This document shows, piece after piece, positions 12,831 through 24,087 of a stretch of 64,000 nucleotides of DNA (positions within the stretch are counted from its first letter, which is position 1; the number at the start of each line of letters is the position of its first letter). The notes beneath the pieces were generated by a model. The model had not been told where the DNA came from. It worked only from the letters and a program-made list of their open reading frames with translations, and ran no database searches. The stretch is taken from the NCBI RefSeq assembly GCF_027596085.1, contig NC_072470.1, forward strand, positions 7,051,787 to 7,115,786, given 5' to 3'. This DNA is from Anoplopoma fimbria (lineage: Eukaryota; Chordata; Actinopteri; Perciformes; Anoplopomatidae). A program made the translations under genes and the position numbers.

Positions 12831-13432
12831 CCCCCCATTCTCCAGTCTTAGGCGTCTCCATCTTCAATAGAGCTTTTAGGGGTTTTTTTCTTCCTATTTC
12901 CGCTTTCATCTTTGCCACCAATCTCGTTCTTCCCGGTCGCTTCTCTCCTGATCATTCTCTCCCTCTTCCTCTTTGTCGCCGGGGCTCATCCCCATTTTTA
13001 GCATCCTCTCAATCCCAAACCGCCGTCTCTCTTTCTTCTCTTCTCCTCTCCCCCGCCATCTCTCCTCCATCCCCATTCTCTCTTCATGCTCACTTTCATT
13101 CTCTTTTCTCTCAACAGGCTGATCCTTTTTTTTTTTTATTCATTCGCTCTCTGCTATCTTCAGTCCTCTCTTTCTCTCTCTCTTTCTCTGTCTCTCCCAT
13201 CCTCTGCAGCTGTATCTGTTCCAGCCTCATGTGATTATGTTCAACATGCTCCAGTCTCCTCTTGAGTTTTCCTCCACCTAGTCAGAACCAGCAGCTCTCT
13301 GTATGTTTGGTGTGTGTGATGATGGAGAGTAATGGACAGATATCCCTTCACTCATCCCCCCATATTCCTCCCTCAGAGTCAAAATCTCCCCTGGCAGCAG
13401 GCTGCCTTCTTACATCACCCTGGGAGCTCATC

Positions 13433-13560
<128 letters not shown>

Positions 13561-15126
13561 CTTGTGCACATCTGCTTGTGTTTGATGTAGCTGCATTTTC
13601 TATTTGTTCATGCTTCTTTTCAGTCTTTTTCTATGTGCCTCTCCATGTGTGTGTGTGTGTGTGTGTGTTTTTTCTGGTGATCATTTGAAGATATGCTTTG
13701 CTGCCGAGCTAACGGCTAACTCTGCAGCACAGCCACCAGCGCCGGCCATTAGCCCCCCCGCCGCTCCTTTAAAACCAGCCGGCGTTCCGCCAGCGCTGAA
13801 GCCTCAGCTTTTGTTTTTTTGGGCACTCTTTGTTTGGATGCTTTACACTTCTCTCTTTGCATCCGGCTCGTTGTTGTCGATTTAAGCTGAAAGTCACCAT
13901 CCGATTCTGTGAATCCGGGGCTAATTCTGCTCTTTTCACGCGGCCAACATCTTGGACCTCGAAGGCGGCCAGGTGTGATTTTGTGAAAAAGTGACATGAG
14001 TTGATGCTCTCTCTCTGACTGTGGCTGCTTATTAACTGGTGGAGCATCATGGCCGCTGCCAGAATACTCTCTGTATTTGGGTTTGTTTGGCTCGACTGCC
14101 TTTTTGGATCCTATCTAATTATCCTCCAGTTCGATTTTCCTTGTATCGGGTCTAAAAATCATGAATATATGGTTCGGGGAGATATTCCAAAAGTCAGATC
14201 AGACCACGTCTAAAATATTAAATGTAAGAGTCAATGCAGGTACGTGTGTGAGTTTAAAAGCACTGTGCAGCTCTCTCTCAATGCACAAGCACGTTTATCC
14301 GCCCAGCGTTGTCAAATGGCCCGTGTCCCGCTCCCCACCGTTCGCTCCAGCCCTCATCCATAGCCTGCCAACCCCCCCGAGCTGCCGCGATCCAGCAGAG
14401 GTAGGCAGTAATTATGAAATGGCCCTTTTAAGTCCCCTCCAGTTATTAAAGCCATTCATCTCGTCGGAGGCCGGATACATGCGGCCCATATGTCCCCCGC
14501 TCCCCTCATGCATCCAAACAGCTAAACCCAATTACTGCCAGAGCAGCGCCTCCGTCCAGCTTCATCATCCGCCCCTGATATAGCTGAGTGCGTTCGGATA
14601 GTGATGGAGGGATGCTGGGTGATCGGACAGGTCTTTAATCGGAGTGGAGCTTTGATTGGCCATAACATGAATTGGATTTGCTTTTACCGGAGATTCAAGT
14701 TGTCTGGAGTGATCTGGTTTGACGTGGAGTTTGTGGTATGATAAGAAAACATTTAGAATATGAGGACAGAGCATTTATAACGTTCTGTTTTCCCACTGCT
14801 GAAACATTATTTGCTATTTAAAAGATTCAGCTGGAAATATTCTATATTTTTCTTATTGTCATCAAATCCCATAAAGAGAACAAACGCATCCATGAACTGA
14901 TCCTGGTGCTGTTGCACTGTGTGACTATCCTTTATTCAGCACTGTGGTTTATTTTGAGTCAATCCGACATGCAGCGTCCTGGTGCTGTAGATACTCACTA
15001 ATGCAGTCGAACGTGTATTCATCCTCAGATGAAAATAGTCCCTGATAGATGCAGTTTTTGCTCCTGTTTGAGTAGGGTTTGCTGAAAACTACAGTGCCCA
15101 GCTGTTTTAGGAAGTTACTGAGCTTT

Positions 15127-15149
15127 AAAAAAAAAAAAAAAAAAAAAAA
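15127..15149. repeat. Poly(A), 23 bp
   Basis: No recognisable retrocopy upstream. Confidence 0.97.
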
Positions 15150-15505
15150 GAAGAATTAAACATATTTTTACCATATCTTAAAGATTAACATATTCAATAG
15201 GAAACACTGGTCTTGGGGCTCACTGCCACGGTGAAATCTATAACACTGCCAGACATGTGCGTCATGCCACTCGGGCCTTTTACTCTTTAGACGTCTCGCA
15301 TGTCGTCAGAGGTTTGCTCCAATAAATCTTTAAAAGAAAAACATTTAAAAAGTGTAAGGTTAAGATATGAAGGGACCTTTGTGTGCTCTGTCCATGTCCA
15401 ACTAAAATACCATTCATAAACATTTACTGAGATTACATTTGGTAATGACTATTGTAATTCAGGCTCTTAAATGAGACAACTTTTACTGAAACGGTGTAAC
15501 ACAGC

Positions 15506-15519
15506 GGGGGGGGGGGGGG
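15506..15519. repeat. Poly(G), 14 bp
   Basis: Pure G run. Confidence 0.97.
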
Positions 15520-15619
15520 CATTTTATACCTTGTAACAGTGTGTTTTAATGCTTCTGGTGGATTCAATTCAATAACCTTTATTGAAAAGGGGCGACACTG
15601 AGAGCAGGCTTTCTTTTAA

Positions 15620-15621
<2 letters not shown>

Positions 15622-15673
<52 letters not shown>

Positions 15674-15682
15674 TGTGGTGTG
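15622..15682. repeat. (GT)n microsatellite
   Basis: 61 bp, ending in GGTGTGGTG; directly abuts the duplicated segment at 15684. Confidence 0.98.
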
Positions 15683-15683
15683 T

Positions 15684-15860
15684 CACAGGTTTTATTGGCC
15701 TGTCCTGAGATTGGAAACTAGATGGAAATGTGTGTGTTTGTGTCTTACATGTGTTTTTATAGAAGAGAGCAGGTCAGAGCCTGTTTCACAGGCTTTATTG
15801 GCCTGTCCTGAGATTGGAAACTAGATGGAAATGTGTGTGTTTACGTCTTACATGTGTGTT
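15684..15860. repeat. Tandem duplication, 103-bp period
   Basis: CACAGG-TTTATTGGCCTGTCC begins at 15684 and 15787. About 70 bp are near-identical, including CTGAGATTGGAAACTAGATG. Confidence 0.95.
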
Positions 15861-15906
15861 TCTTTTGAGCTTATCAGTGAGGACTGGTCATGTGTGTTAG
15901 TGTGTG

Positions 15907-15908
<2 letters not shown>

Positions 15909-15965
<57 letters not shown>
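15909..15965. repeat. (GT)n microsatellite
   Basis: 57 bp, uninterrupted. Confidence 0.98.
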
Positions 15966-15967
<2 letters not shown>

Positions 15968-16033
15968 CTCTGTACCCAATTGAAAGAACTATGTCCAGAA
16001 TCAACAAGCCCCCTTTTCACTGTTTGCTAAAGT

Positions 16034-16047
16034 GTCTCCTTGGCAAC
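16034..16047. promoter_or_regulatory. X-box-like motif, one mismatch
   Basis: GTCTCCTTGGCAAC matches 13 of 14 positions of GTHNYYATRRNAAC. Confidence 0.25.
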
Positions 16048-16059
16048 TCACCATCACCC

Positions 16060-16061
<2 letters not shown>

Positions 16062-16126
<65 letters not shown>
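16062..16126. repeat. (CA)n microsatellite
   Basis: 65 bp, uninterrupted. Confidence 0.99.
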
Positions 16127-16128
<2 letters not shown>

Positions 16129-16180
16129 CTCCCGTACCACCCCCAGTGGTTTTTGATGGAAGGGGGGGGGGCACTTGCTT

Positions 16181-16194
16181 GTAACCGTGGCAAC
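16181..16194. promoter_or_regulatory. RFX-type X-box candidate
   Basis: GTAACCGTGGCAAC fits the two half-sites GTNRCC and RGYAAC with a 2-nt spacer. Confidence 0.35.
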
Positions 16195-16323
16195 CTTTCA
16201 GCCAGTGTGCTGCAAAAAGCTGCTTACTGGGGAGACCATTGTAGCCCAGTTGATAGGTAAGTGTTAAGACCCTGCTGAGACGCGGCGGGGGTGCAGCAGT
16301 GTGCAGGGCAGTGTGCCAGGGCT

Positions 16324-16370
16324 TGTGTGTGGTGTGTGTGTGTGTGTGCGTGTGCGTGTGCGTGTGCATG
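16324..16370. repeat. (GT)n with CG interruptions
   Basis: 47 bp, GTGTGC units in the 3' half. Confidence 0.95.
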
Positions 16371-18048
16371 TTTTGATTGCAACAACAATGTCAAATTGAA
16401 CATGAATAACACAATATCCTGCTTAATAGTTTGGTATTCACCCGGTTGATTGGATAGTGTAATTAGCAGTGTGCGTGTGTGTGTTTGTGCATAAGTCCTG
16501 AGTGGCGTGTTCAAGTTTTCACTGCACACACACTCTGTATGGCAAAACCTATCATTTGGACATTTCCGACTTCATTTATTCTTGTGCTCATTGGGTGAAA
16601 TAATAACAGAGTTGTGTTCAGACAACTTTTATTCACGGTTTGGTGGGAAAACTCACTTTTTTTTATTTATTTTTTTTTTTTATTTATTTTTTTTAGAGCC
16701 AGACTGCGATTGTTATGTTTTAATCAACGACACAAAAGATCAGCATTCGTACTGTTTGACCCCCGTGACATAAAACCAGAGGAAGATTGATGGCTTCAGT
16801 CACAGGTTTGCAGGTGTGTGTCGCTCACTTTTATAACGTACAAAGCAGCATCGCGGAGCCGTGTTCGTCCTTGAAGGGCCTGTCGGCACAGAAGGACCCC
16901 AAGGCTAGGTTTCAGGCAAAGACTTCTCTGCTGTCTGCTCCGTGCAGACACGACAGCCTTTACCAAAAGCCACAATATACAGATCACATCCAGAGAGGGG
17001 GGTGTGTTGTGCATACATCTCTGTGTGTGTGCAAGCAGGTGTGGGCTTCTGAGTGGATGTTTGTGGATGAAGCGGTAATTGGCAGGTTCTTTGTTTTTCA
17101 TATTTGCTTGGCATTATGGGTGTTCCCAGAAGTCTATCAAAAGTTGAGTAAGTGTTGTTTTATGGGGGTTTTTTCCCCAGCGTAAAATTACCACTTGAAA
17201 GTTCTTCAGCACTGGAGCCTCATGGGTAAATTAATGGTACCATATTCATCACTCACTAGCCAACAGTCGTCTTTTTACTGTACTTGTCTTGGTGTCCTAA
17301 TGGCTGAATGTTTTATTACAGTCCAATTGTCCCATGTCAATTTTTGTTTTGTTATATTGCACCAAATTTAAATTGGGACCAAAACCCCCACACAACAGTG
17401 ACTTAATACAACAATTATTCATCCTTAATCCAACAATAAACTAGTGCGAGTGCTGAATATATCATCAGATTTCTACAAAGAGCAATATTTAGATCCACTC
17501 ATCGGATTTTTACGCTCTGTAATTGGATGCTTCGCACTGAAATGCACCTTGGGAGTTTGCATGACTTCATTTATGAAGTTCAAAAGTCCTTTTTTTTTTC
17601 TTTTTTTATCAAAGAACAGATATTTTTGAACACAGTTAATCATCTTTTCATTCGGGAGTTTAACGACCATCTAAGTCTTCCTCTGAAACCTTTCAAGGAG
17701 GATCGAAAACGGTTCAAAGACGTGACATTATGATGGAGGAGTGTTACAGCTGTGAAGGGCATCGCCGGGGTCCGGGGCCCCGTTTTGGCTGTTGGGCTGT
17801 TTGTCAAATATGTGCACCAGTTTGAATCGGCAGCAATCAGGCGGACTCGACGCGAGCGGGTCCGCGAGAGCATCTGCTGGCACAGCGGGCAGCGATATGT
17901 GATAAACGCCGATTTCACCCTCCGTTGGATCGAGCTGGCGATGATAGCCACCTCTCCCCCGCTCATCCATCCTATTAAACCCTCATTATTCATTTACCTC
18001 CAGCCTCGACCGCCTGACATGCATGGAATGAGTGTGCATGAAACAAAA

Positions 18049-18074
18049 ACACACACACACACACACACACACAC
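18049..18074. repeat. (CA)n microsatellite
   Basis: 26 bp. Confidence 0.97.
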
Positions 18075-18197
18075 CAGTAAAAGTGTTTTATTCTCCTGTT
18101 TCATCTAAAGCGGTCAAGGACACACACCGCTATCTCATTCAGGCAGTATCGAGACTTCTAAAATGTTTTTTCTTTCTCAAAATTCTCACATTTTGTT

Positions 18198-18198
<1 letters not shown>

Positions 18199-18247
<49 letters not shown>
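18199..18247. repeat. (CA)n microsatellite
   Basis: 49 bp, uninterrupted. Confidence 0.99.
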
Positions 18248-18249
<2 letters not shown>

Positions 18250-18333
18250 GCACGGTTTCTCTGTGTATAGTGAAGCAGCGCGCTGGCAAGGAGCTTAATT
18301 CTATCAGGCTGCGAGCTGGACAGCCGTAATTAC

Positions 18334-18348
18334 ATTTGTGACACAAAT
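18334..18348. promoter_or_regulatory. Palindrome with SOX-like half-sites
   Basis: ATTTGTG, A, CACAAAT: perfect 7-bp arms around one base. The ACAAAT halves resemble SOX sites; function is a guess. Confidence 0.25.
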
Positions 18349-20154
18349 CCTGCCTCTCAAATTGAGCATTTTTATTCCAGAGCGCCCCCCCTCCTCCCCC
18401 TCCCTTTTCTCTCTTCTCTCTATTTATAACCCCTTATATTCCCCATAAATCCCACTTCCTCTCAGAAAGTCAATTTAGGACTTAAAAAGGCAGCGACGCT
18501 CCGCTTACTCTCCCAGCGCGCTCAGTTTCACTCCCCCCCCCCCTTTTTTCTCCCTCTTCCTCCCGCTCTACTTCGGAGCTTTGAAGCCTCTGAAATGACG
18601 TCTTAAGCACCGAGTGCCGAGAAAGTCATCCCTACAGGAAAGTTTCAGACTGGGGGAAAAAAAATAAAAAAAATTGTCTGCTTGCTACCTGTCTGTAACT
18701 TCTGTGAGTGCTTGTCGCTGTTTCATTAGGATACAAAACTGGGAAGGTGTCGTTGCATTTTCAGTTTGTTTTTTTCTTCTTCTTCACCACTCTTGTTCAC
18801 CTCTCCGTCACTCCCCCCCCCCCCGCTGAATCAGCTGTGGCCTTCATCACTCCCCTCTCTTCCTGTCTGGAGTCGGAGGCCATACCTGAGTACAGTGTGA
18901 TGGCAGTTCATTTATTCCCCTCCTCTCTCTCTCTTGCTTATGCATGAGCCTGTCAGTTCCCACGGTGCTGCTCCTCAGACGTCCCCTTAAACCTCCACCT
19001 CCTTCGTTGTTTCCTTTCTCCACCTTTATGTTGCTCCTATAGGACTCCAGCTTTCTCCTCATTTCTGTCAAGCCTGTTTCTCACCTTCCCTCCTCTGTTT
19101 CCACCCCTCTCTCTCTCTATCTCTCTCTTTTCCTAGCTTTATATTCTAGTTTTTTGTGGGGGTTTTTTGTTCCTTTTTGTTTTTTTTATTCCAAAAAGCT
19201 TTATCCGGTAGGTGGGAATATGTGTGATTGCTCAGGTTGAAATCAGGCTGATGAAGTCAATATGTCAATGTCTTTTTCTGTATTATTTACAAGTTTTAAA
19301 TTTGAGTGAATGCACGTGTTTCTTTTATAAATTTAAATATATATTTCCTCATTCCAAGAAACCACCGAAAAATCAGTAATCCTTGTCCATTCCGGACTCC
19401 ATAAGATTTAATACTTAATTAGTTTTCTTTAATCTTTAATCCTGCTTTAATACATACAAAGTACTTTCATTTTTACAGTGTTCTTTTATAGTTTTAGACA
19501 CTTTATTTGCAGTATTCCGTGCTGTTTTCCTCATATGTTAAGATAAAATACAATCAGCCCAAACCAAACACAAATAGGAAGAAGTAGAAAAAGTACAAAA
19601 TAGTTTAAATAAATGGATAAATAGTGTGAAAGAGGCCGATTAAATGCTGCCATAAACTTTGGATGGTCTTGATTATTTTGGTTCAGAAGACTCAATGCAC
19701 AGCTTTACACTGGATCCGCCCTAATCTGGCACAAATGGACCGATGGACTCGTTCCAGTTTACCCTCCCGCAATTCTTCTGAAATGTCTCCTTCTCCCTCT
19801 CCTGCAGTGAACCTGATGCTCTGTTTCAGGCAGCATTCATACTTAAAGGTTTGATGCCAATGCCCTTTAAATAAGGAAATATTAATGCAGTAGATGATAA
19901 TGTTTTGTAAGCAGTGGGGGAAATTTAGCTAAAAGCTTATGATCTCAATATCCAGAGTCTCTTAAAATCATTCTGTCTCATTTTATCAGTGGCAGCACGT
20001 CTCATTTTGGAGGCAAAGTTCCCTCCTCCTCCATCACTTAGGCCTCCCCTGCCTTCCCTTCTCCCTCTCATCCTGTTAAACATCAGTGCACCTCATCGCT
20101 CACGATCCCTCCCACCCTCTCTCTTCCTCTCCCCCGTCTCTTTTGTTTCCACAG

Positions 20155-20370
20155 AGCCGTCAGCCGGCGGAGCGCTGGGCCCGACCCTGGGCCTCTGGAA
20201 GTCCAGCTCCCTGGAGAGTCTCCAGACGGCCGTGTCGGAGGCCAAGCAGAGTCGCAACAAAGCCCAGGTGCCCTTCCACCGGCCGCGGCCTCACATGGTG
20301 CGTGGGCGCGGGTGCAACCAGAGCTTCCGCACAGCCATCGACAAGTCCTACGACGGGCCCTCTGAAGATG
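20155..20370 (+). CDS. pard3b: pard3b exon E, most conserved tail block
   Basis: Acceptor TTTGTTTCCACAG, donor GATG|GTGAGA. It encodes EPSAGGALGPTLGLWKSSSL, then ESLQTAVSEAKQSRNKAQ, then VPFHRPRPHMVRGRGCNQ and SFRTAIDKSYDGPSED. The LGL-KSSSLESLQTAV and PFHRPRP--RGRGCN-SF--AIDKSYD strings are hallmark conserved motifs of both vertebrate PAR3 paralogues; HMV points to PARD3B. W replaces the K usually seen in LGLKKSSS, and the linker SEAKQSRNKAQ is longer than I remember in mammals. It is flanked by phase-1 introns (216 nt), so it could also be skipped in frame. GC-rich codon use contrasts with the AT-rich introns. Confidence 0.97.
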
Positions 20371-20679
20371 GTGAGACTTCCACTGTCGCTGTGTCAAAAG
20401 ATTCTTTCCGAGACAGTCTATTTTTTTTATTTTTTTTATTATTTTTAAAAAAAAAATTGGACCCTGAACATCCCTCAGGCTTAACAACACACTGGCACTC
20501 AAGAAGAGCCAGAGGCCTGCCAAGGGACGGTGCTTAGCCCGAGTACCTTAATGAAATGCTACATGATTTTATCCACTCAGCAATTTAGGAAGAGCAACTT
20601 TTTTTTTATCTTAGAGCAGCATATTTTTTTAATGCTCTACGTTGTGAACCCACAGACAGACACGCCGGATGTCGTGTGT

Positions 20680-20712
<33 letters not shown>

Positions 20713-21251
20713 ATGATTACTGTGAAAATGATCCTCCGCGTTAGCTGGGATGAGTGAGTCCATGCAGAATGTTGACTAATGATGTTTGGAGGAATCCGGA
20801 GTGTGAAAAATGACCCGTCTGCAGTCGCATTAGAGGAGAAGTCTCACTTCGACAGCGTTTGGCGCTGAATGACAATTACACAAGTTGGTTTTTCTGCCTT
20901 CAGCGGGTCACACAAATCTGTCTTCTGATACTTTAAAATCCAAATGAAGCCAACGAATGAGAATCATTTTTTTAACGCCTGTTGGACCCACTTGTGTTTT
21001 TCTTGAGTCGGCTTTTCCCATGCAGGGGGAAATTTAATTTAGAGAAGCGGATATGAGCGCCGCTAGAACTCATCCAGGTGTAGAGACTTGCCTCTGGCCG
21101 GCGCCCTGTTCTGGGAGGAAGTGCTGCCTATTAGAGGACTAACTAGCTTACTGAACAGGCTCCTTTTAACAGCACAGTGAAACGCACACGCACACACCGA
21201 ATGAAACGATAAAACCGCAACCTCTGCCCTCCGCCCCCCCTCTCTCCGCAG
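20371..21251 (+). other. pard3b: Intron E-F
   Basis: 881 nt, GTGAGA...CAG, with one 39-bp GT array. Nothing else recognisable. Confidence 0.9.
20674..20712. repeat. (GT)n with CG interruptions
   Basis: 39 bp, the only microsatellite of intron E-F. Confidence 0.97.
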
Positions 21252-21456
21252 ACGACGACCTGTCGGACCGGAGCTCCGGTTTTGAAACGCCCGTCAGCAG
21301 CTCCTCTCGCCAGGGCCTCGACGCAGACGACGGGAAGAAGAAGAAGAAAACCAAAGGGAAGAAGAAGGAGAAAAAGAGCAAAGGGAAGAAGAAAGCTGAC
21401 GATTCTGTGGACGACCCGGAGAAGAAGACCAAAAAGAAAGGATTCGGCCTCTTAAG
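21252..21456 (+). CDS. pard3b: pard3b exon F, lysine-rich basic region
   Basis: The acceptor follows CTCTCCGCAG; the donor is TTAAG|GTAGGA. It begins DDDLSDRSSGFETPVSSSSR, continues QGLDADDGKKKKKTKGKKKE, then KKSKGKKKADDSVDDPEKKT and KKKGFGLL, with Arg split into exon G. The acidic/Ser-rich start followed by Lys-rich clusters matches the PARD3B layout. Such basic stretches in Par-3 tails are suited to acidic lipids or microtubules; here that role is inference. The Lys stretch is nearly pure AAG/AAA and so repeat-like at DNA level. The GFG-LLRFGKKK junction is diagnostic. Confidence 0.96.
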
Positions 21457-22710
21457 GTAGGAGTCCTTTAATACTTTAACCTCTTTAAAAGTCATCCGTC
21501 ATGAGTCCGCACCTTTCTTCTTCAAAAACGACATATGTGGGCTTCCTTTTGGTTTTAAACTTTCCAGCATCAAGGTGACTCTTTTAAATAAATAAATTAA
21601 GCAAAAAGCCGCTCCAAAGACTGGATATTGAAAAGGTCACCTGATAACAAGACAAATGTGAGATAAAACCGAGCAGGTAATGAGGCTTGTGTTGCATCAC
21701 TACACCCCCGAGGTCTTCCTGGAGCATCAACAGAGCAGTGATTACCTTTGTTTTTGTGTTCAAGCCGAACAGATTTTCACAGGAGAGTTGGTTATTTTAC
21801 TTTGGCGCCGACCGCTCAGGTGAAGGAAGTAAAGGAAACAAAATATCCAATATGAATCCCTCCTGTATACACTAGAATTTAGGGCTTATGTTGGAAATCG
21901 ATGGAAAAACAACTGCCCTACTTTCCCCTGGTTAAGTTTCAACCAATCAGCCGCTGAGCCCCGCAGGATTATGGGATATTGGATTATTGGCTATGAACAC
22001 AACCTTCGCTGTAATGGAGGGTATCCATTATCTCTCAATCCAAGCAAAGTCCCACCGACACAGTCCCAATCCCCCCCCAACCCTCCCCCCGATCCGCTTG
22101 TCGCCCCTTTATCAACGCGTCCCCATCGTGATTGCGGCGGTCCAATCCTCCAACGGCGACCCCCTTATCTATTGGCAGTGACACGGTGTGGTCAGTGTAT
22201 CACTGCACTTCCAACACTTGAGATTCAATTAGGCTGTGGGCGAGAGATAGCGCCGGCCCTACCGATGGCAGATAAAGAATCCAATCGGCCACAGTGTCGG
22301 GGGCAGTAATGGAAGAGATGTTCACATGGTTAGGCCCGTAGTGGAGGAGAAGGACGGGGATGAAGGACACGCACAGAGGAGCAGAGGAGCGTCCGAGGAA
22401 AGGCGCGTGAGAGAGATTGTGGTTGAGTATGAAACCGGCCCAGAATCCAGTCCTAATCTAGCGCTACGTTTCCACAGTAAAATTAACTTCATCGTTCCAT
22501 TTATTACAAACATCAAGCCTCTGCTGTGCCTCTGCAGAGGACTGTGTAGGAGCTGACGCTGCTAGCTGTGTGACAGATTGTGTTTATGTGTTTGGGAGGT
22601 AATCTCTGCATCTATACTCCACAAGCATACAGACCCATTTCCTGTTTGTTCTCAGTGTCTATGTTGGAGCTGGGATTTTACTCTTCCTTTTAAATCCATA
22701 CTCTCTTTAA

Positions 22711-23042
22711 GGGCTGAATCTGACCGATTTTTTTAATTATCGATTCATCCGCCCATTATTTCCTTGATTAATTGTTTGGTCGATAAAATGTCAGAAAGTA
22801 GTTACACCTGCAGTGTGCACTTTCCAAGGGCATGAGGTGACGTCTTCAAATGGTTCGTTCATCCGACCAACAGTCCAAAAGTCCATTTATTATCATGTAA
22901 GATAAAGAAAAAGCGTCACATTCAAAAAAGCATGAAACTGGCAAATGTTTGGCTTTTTGGTAAAAAAACAACAACTATTGAAACCATTACTCGCTAACCA
23001 AATTAGTAATTTTCTTTCGAACGACTAATCGTTGCAGCTCTA
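22711..23042 (+). mobile_element. Teleost dispersed repeat, diverged copy 1
   Basis: In order it contains TTGATTAATTGTTTGGTCGA then TAAAATGTCAGAAA, GTGACGTCTTCAAATG, GACCAACAGTCCAAAA, AACTGGCAAATGTTTGGC, and ends CGACTAATCGTTGCAGCTCT. This is the layout of an abundant non-coding repeat I remember from many teleost genomes, whose ends read toward ...ATCGTTGCAGCTCTA. I do not recall its database name. The left end is degenerate and there is no coding capacity. Confidence 0.7.
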
Positions 23043-23460
23043 CACGCTTTTGTTCAGGCCTACTCTTATTTTGAAAGGGTTACTTTCTTGTACAATGATC
23101 AAAGACACTTTCCTCCCTTCATTCAAAGACTGATGTTTCAGTCACAGAGAATGTGAAACTTGATATTTGGGCATTGCAGTAGTTTTGTGCATGGCAGCTG
23201 CTCTGCAAGTGATCCAGACTGTACATAAATGTGAATAATGCAGATTTCTCATAATCCTATGTGAAGTGCATTGATGAAAATTAACTTGATACAATGTTTA
23301 TTATTATATTTAAAGCCTATTTTTATAACTTAAAGCGTGAACAACCTAACGAAGAACTAACTAAAGAAGTTGAAAACACAGCCGTAGTCTTTAATCCCAT
23401 TCATGCCTCTATGCACCTTTTGACACAAATATGAATGCTGGAATATTTATACATGTATTT

Positions 23461-23474
23461 ACACACACACACAC

Positions 23475-23528
<54 letters not shown>
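23461..23528. repeat. (CA)n microsatellite
   Basis: 68 bp with one CG step. Confidence 0.99.
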
Positions 23529-23530
<2 letters not shown>

Positions 23531-23682
23531 CCCCTTTCTTGTTTGCTAACTCATCCTTTTGAATTGGCAACAATAGTCATGAAACACTTAAACCCAGCCC
23601 ACTGAGGCTGAGTGCTTTTCTCCCTCAACAATAGAACGGAGTCTTGTATAAAAAGCTTCCAGATTGTTGCACCACACACTCG

Positions 23683-23684
<2 letters not shown>

Positions 23685-23729
<45 letters not shown>
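23685..23729. repeat. (CT)n microsatellite
   Basis: 45 bp. Confidence 0.98.
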
Positions 23730-23732
<3 letters not shown>

Positions 23733-24073
23733 GGCCTTTATCTGGCCGTCTTGATCGTTATTGAACTTGAAATATGACTTAATTAGCTGGAGTATTGCGC
23801 GGTTCAATCTAATTGCTGGCTCTCAAATGTTATTTTACTCCAATGGCAGCATTAGGGAAAAGGGCAAATTATAAACATATGACCTCAATTTACCTCCGCG
23901 GTGAAAGTGTGCGCAACAGCAGCTAGCACAACAAAATGTTGGAAGCGGGCCCTGTCCTTTTTTTCGGCGGCCATAAATATTTAGTTTAGCCGCGCCAGTG
24001 TTTGAGGAACGAGTTGTTTTTGGCGGCGGCGTAGCGCAAACAGCTGGGTGTAAGGTGACCTCCGGAGATCACG

Positions 24074-24087
24074 TTTGCTATGGCAAC
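24074..24087. promoter_or_regulatory. X-box-like motif, one mismatch
   Basis: TTTGCTATGGCAAC matches 13 of 14 consensus positions, inside a unique block. Confidence 0.25.

Noticed and set aside
15127..15149. Poly(A) runs here and at 30103, 43179, 44584 and 52483 as processed-pseudogene tails
   Set aside because: No coding remnant, target-site duplication or poly(A) signal could be recognised upstream of any of them.
17752..18108. 118-codon frame starting MKGIAGVRGPVLAV
   Set aside because: No family resemblance; ends in CA repeat. May be part of a conserved noncoding block instead.
20083..20523. 146-codon minus-strand open frame over exon E
   Set aside because: It is the antisense shadow of a GC-rich coding exon; no own splice or start context.
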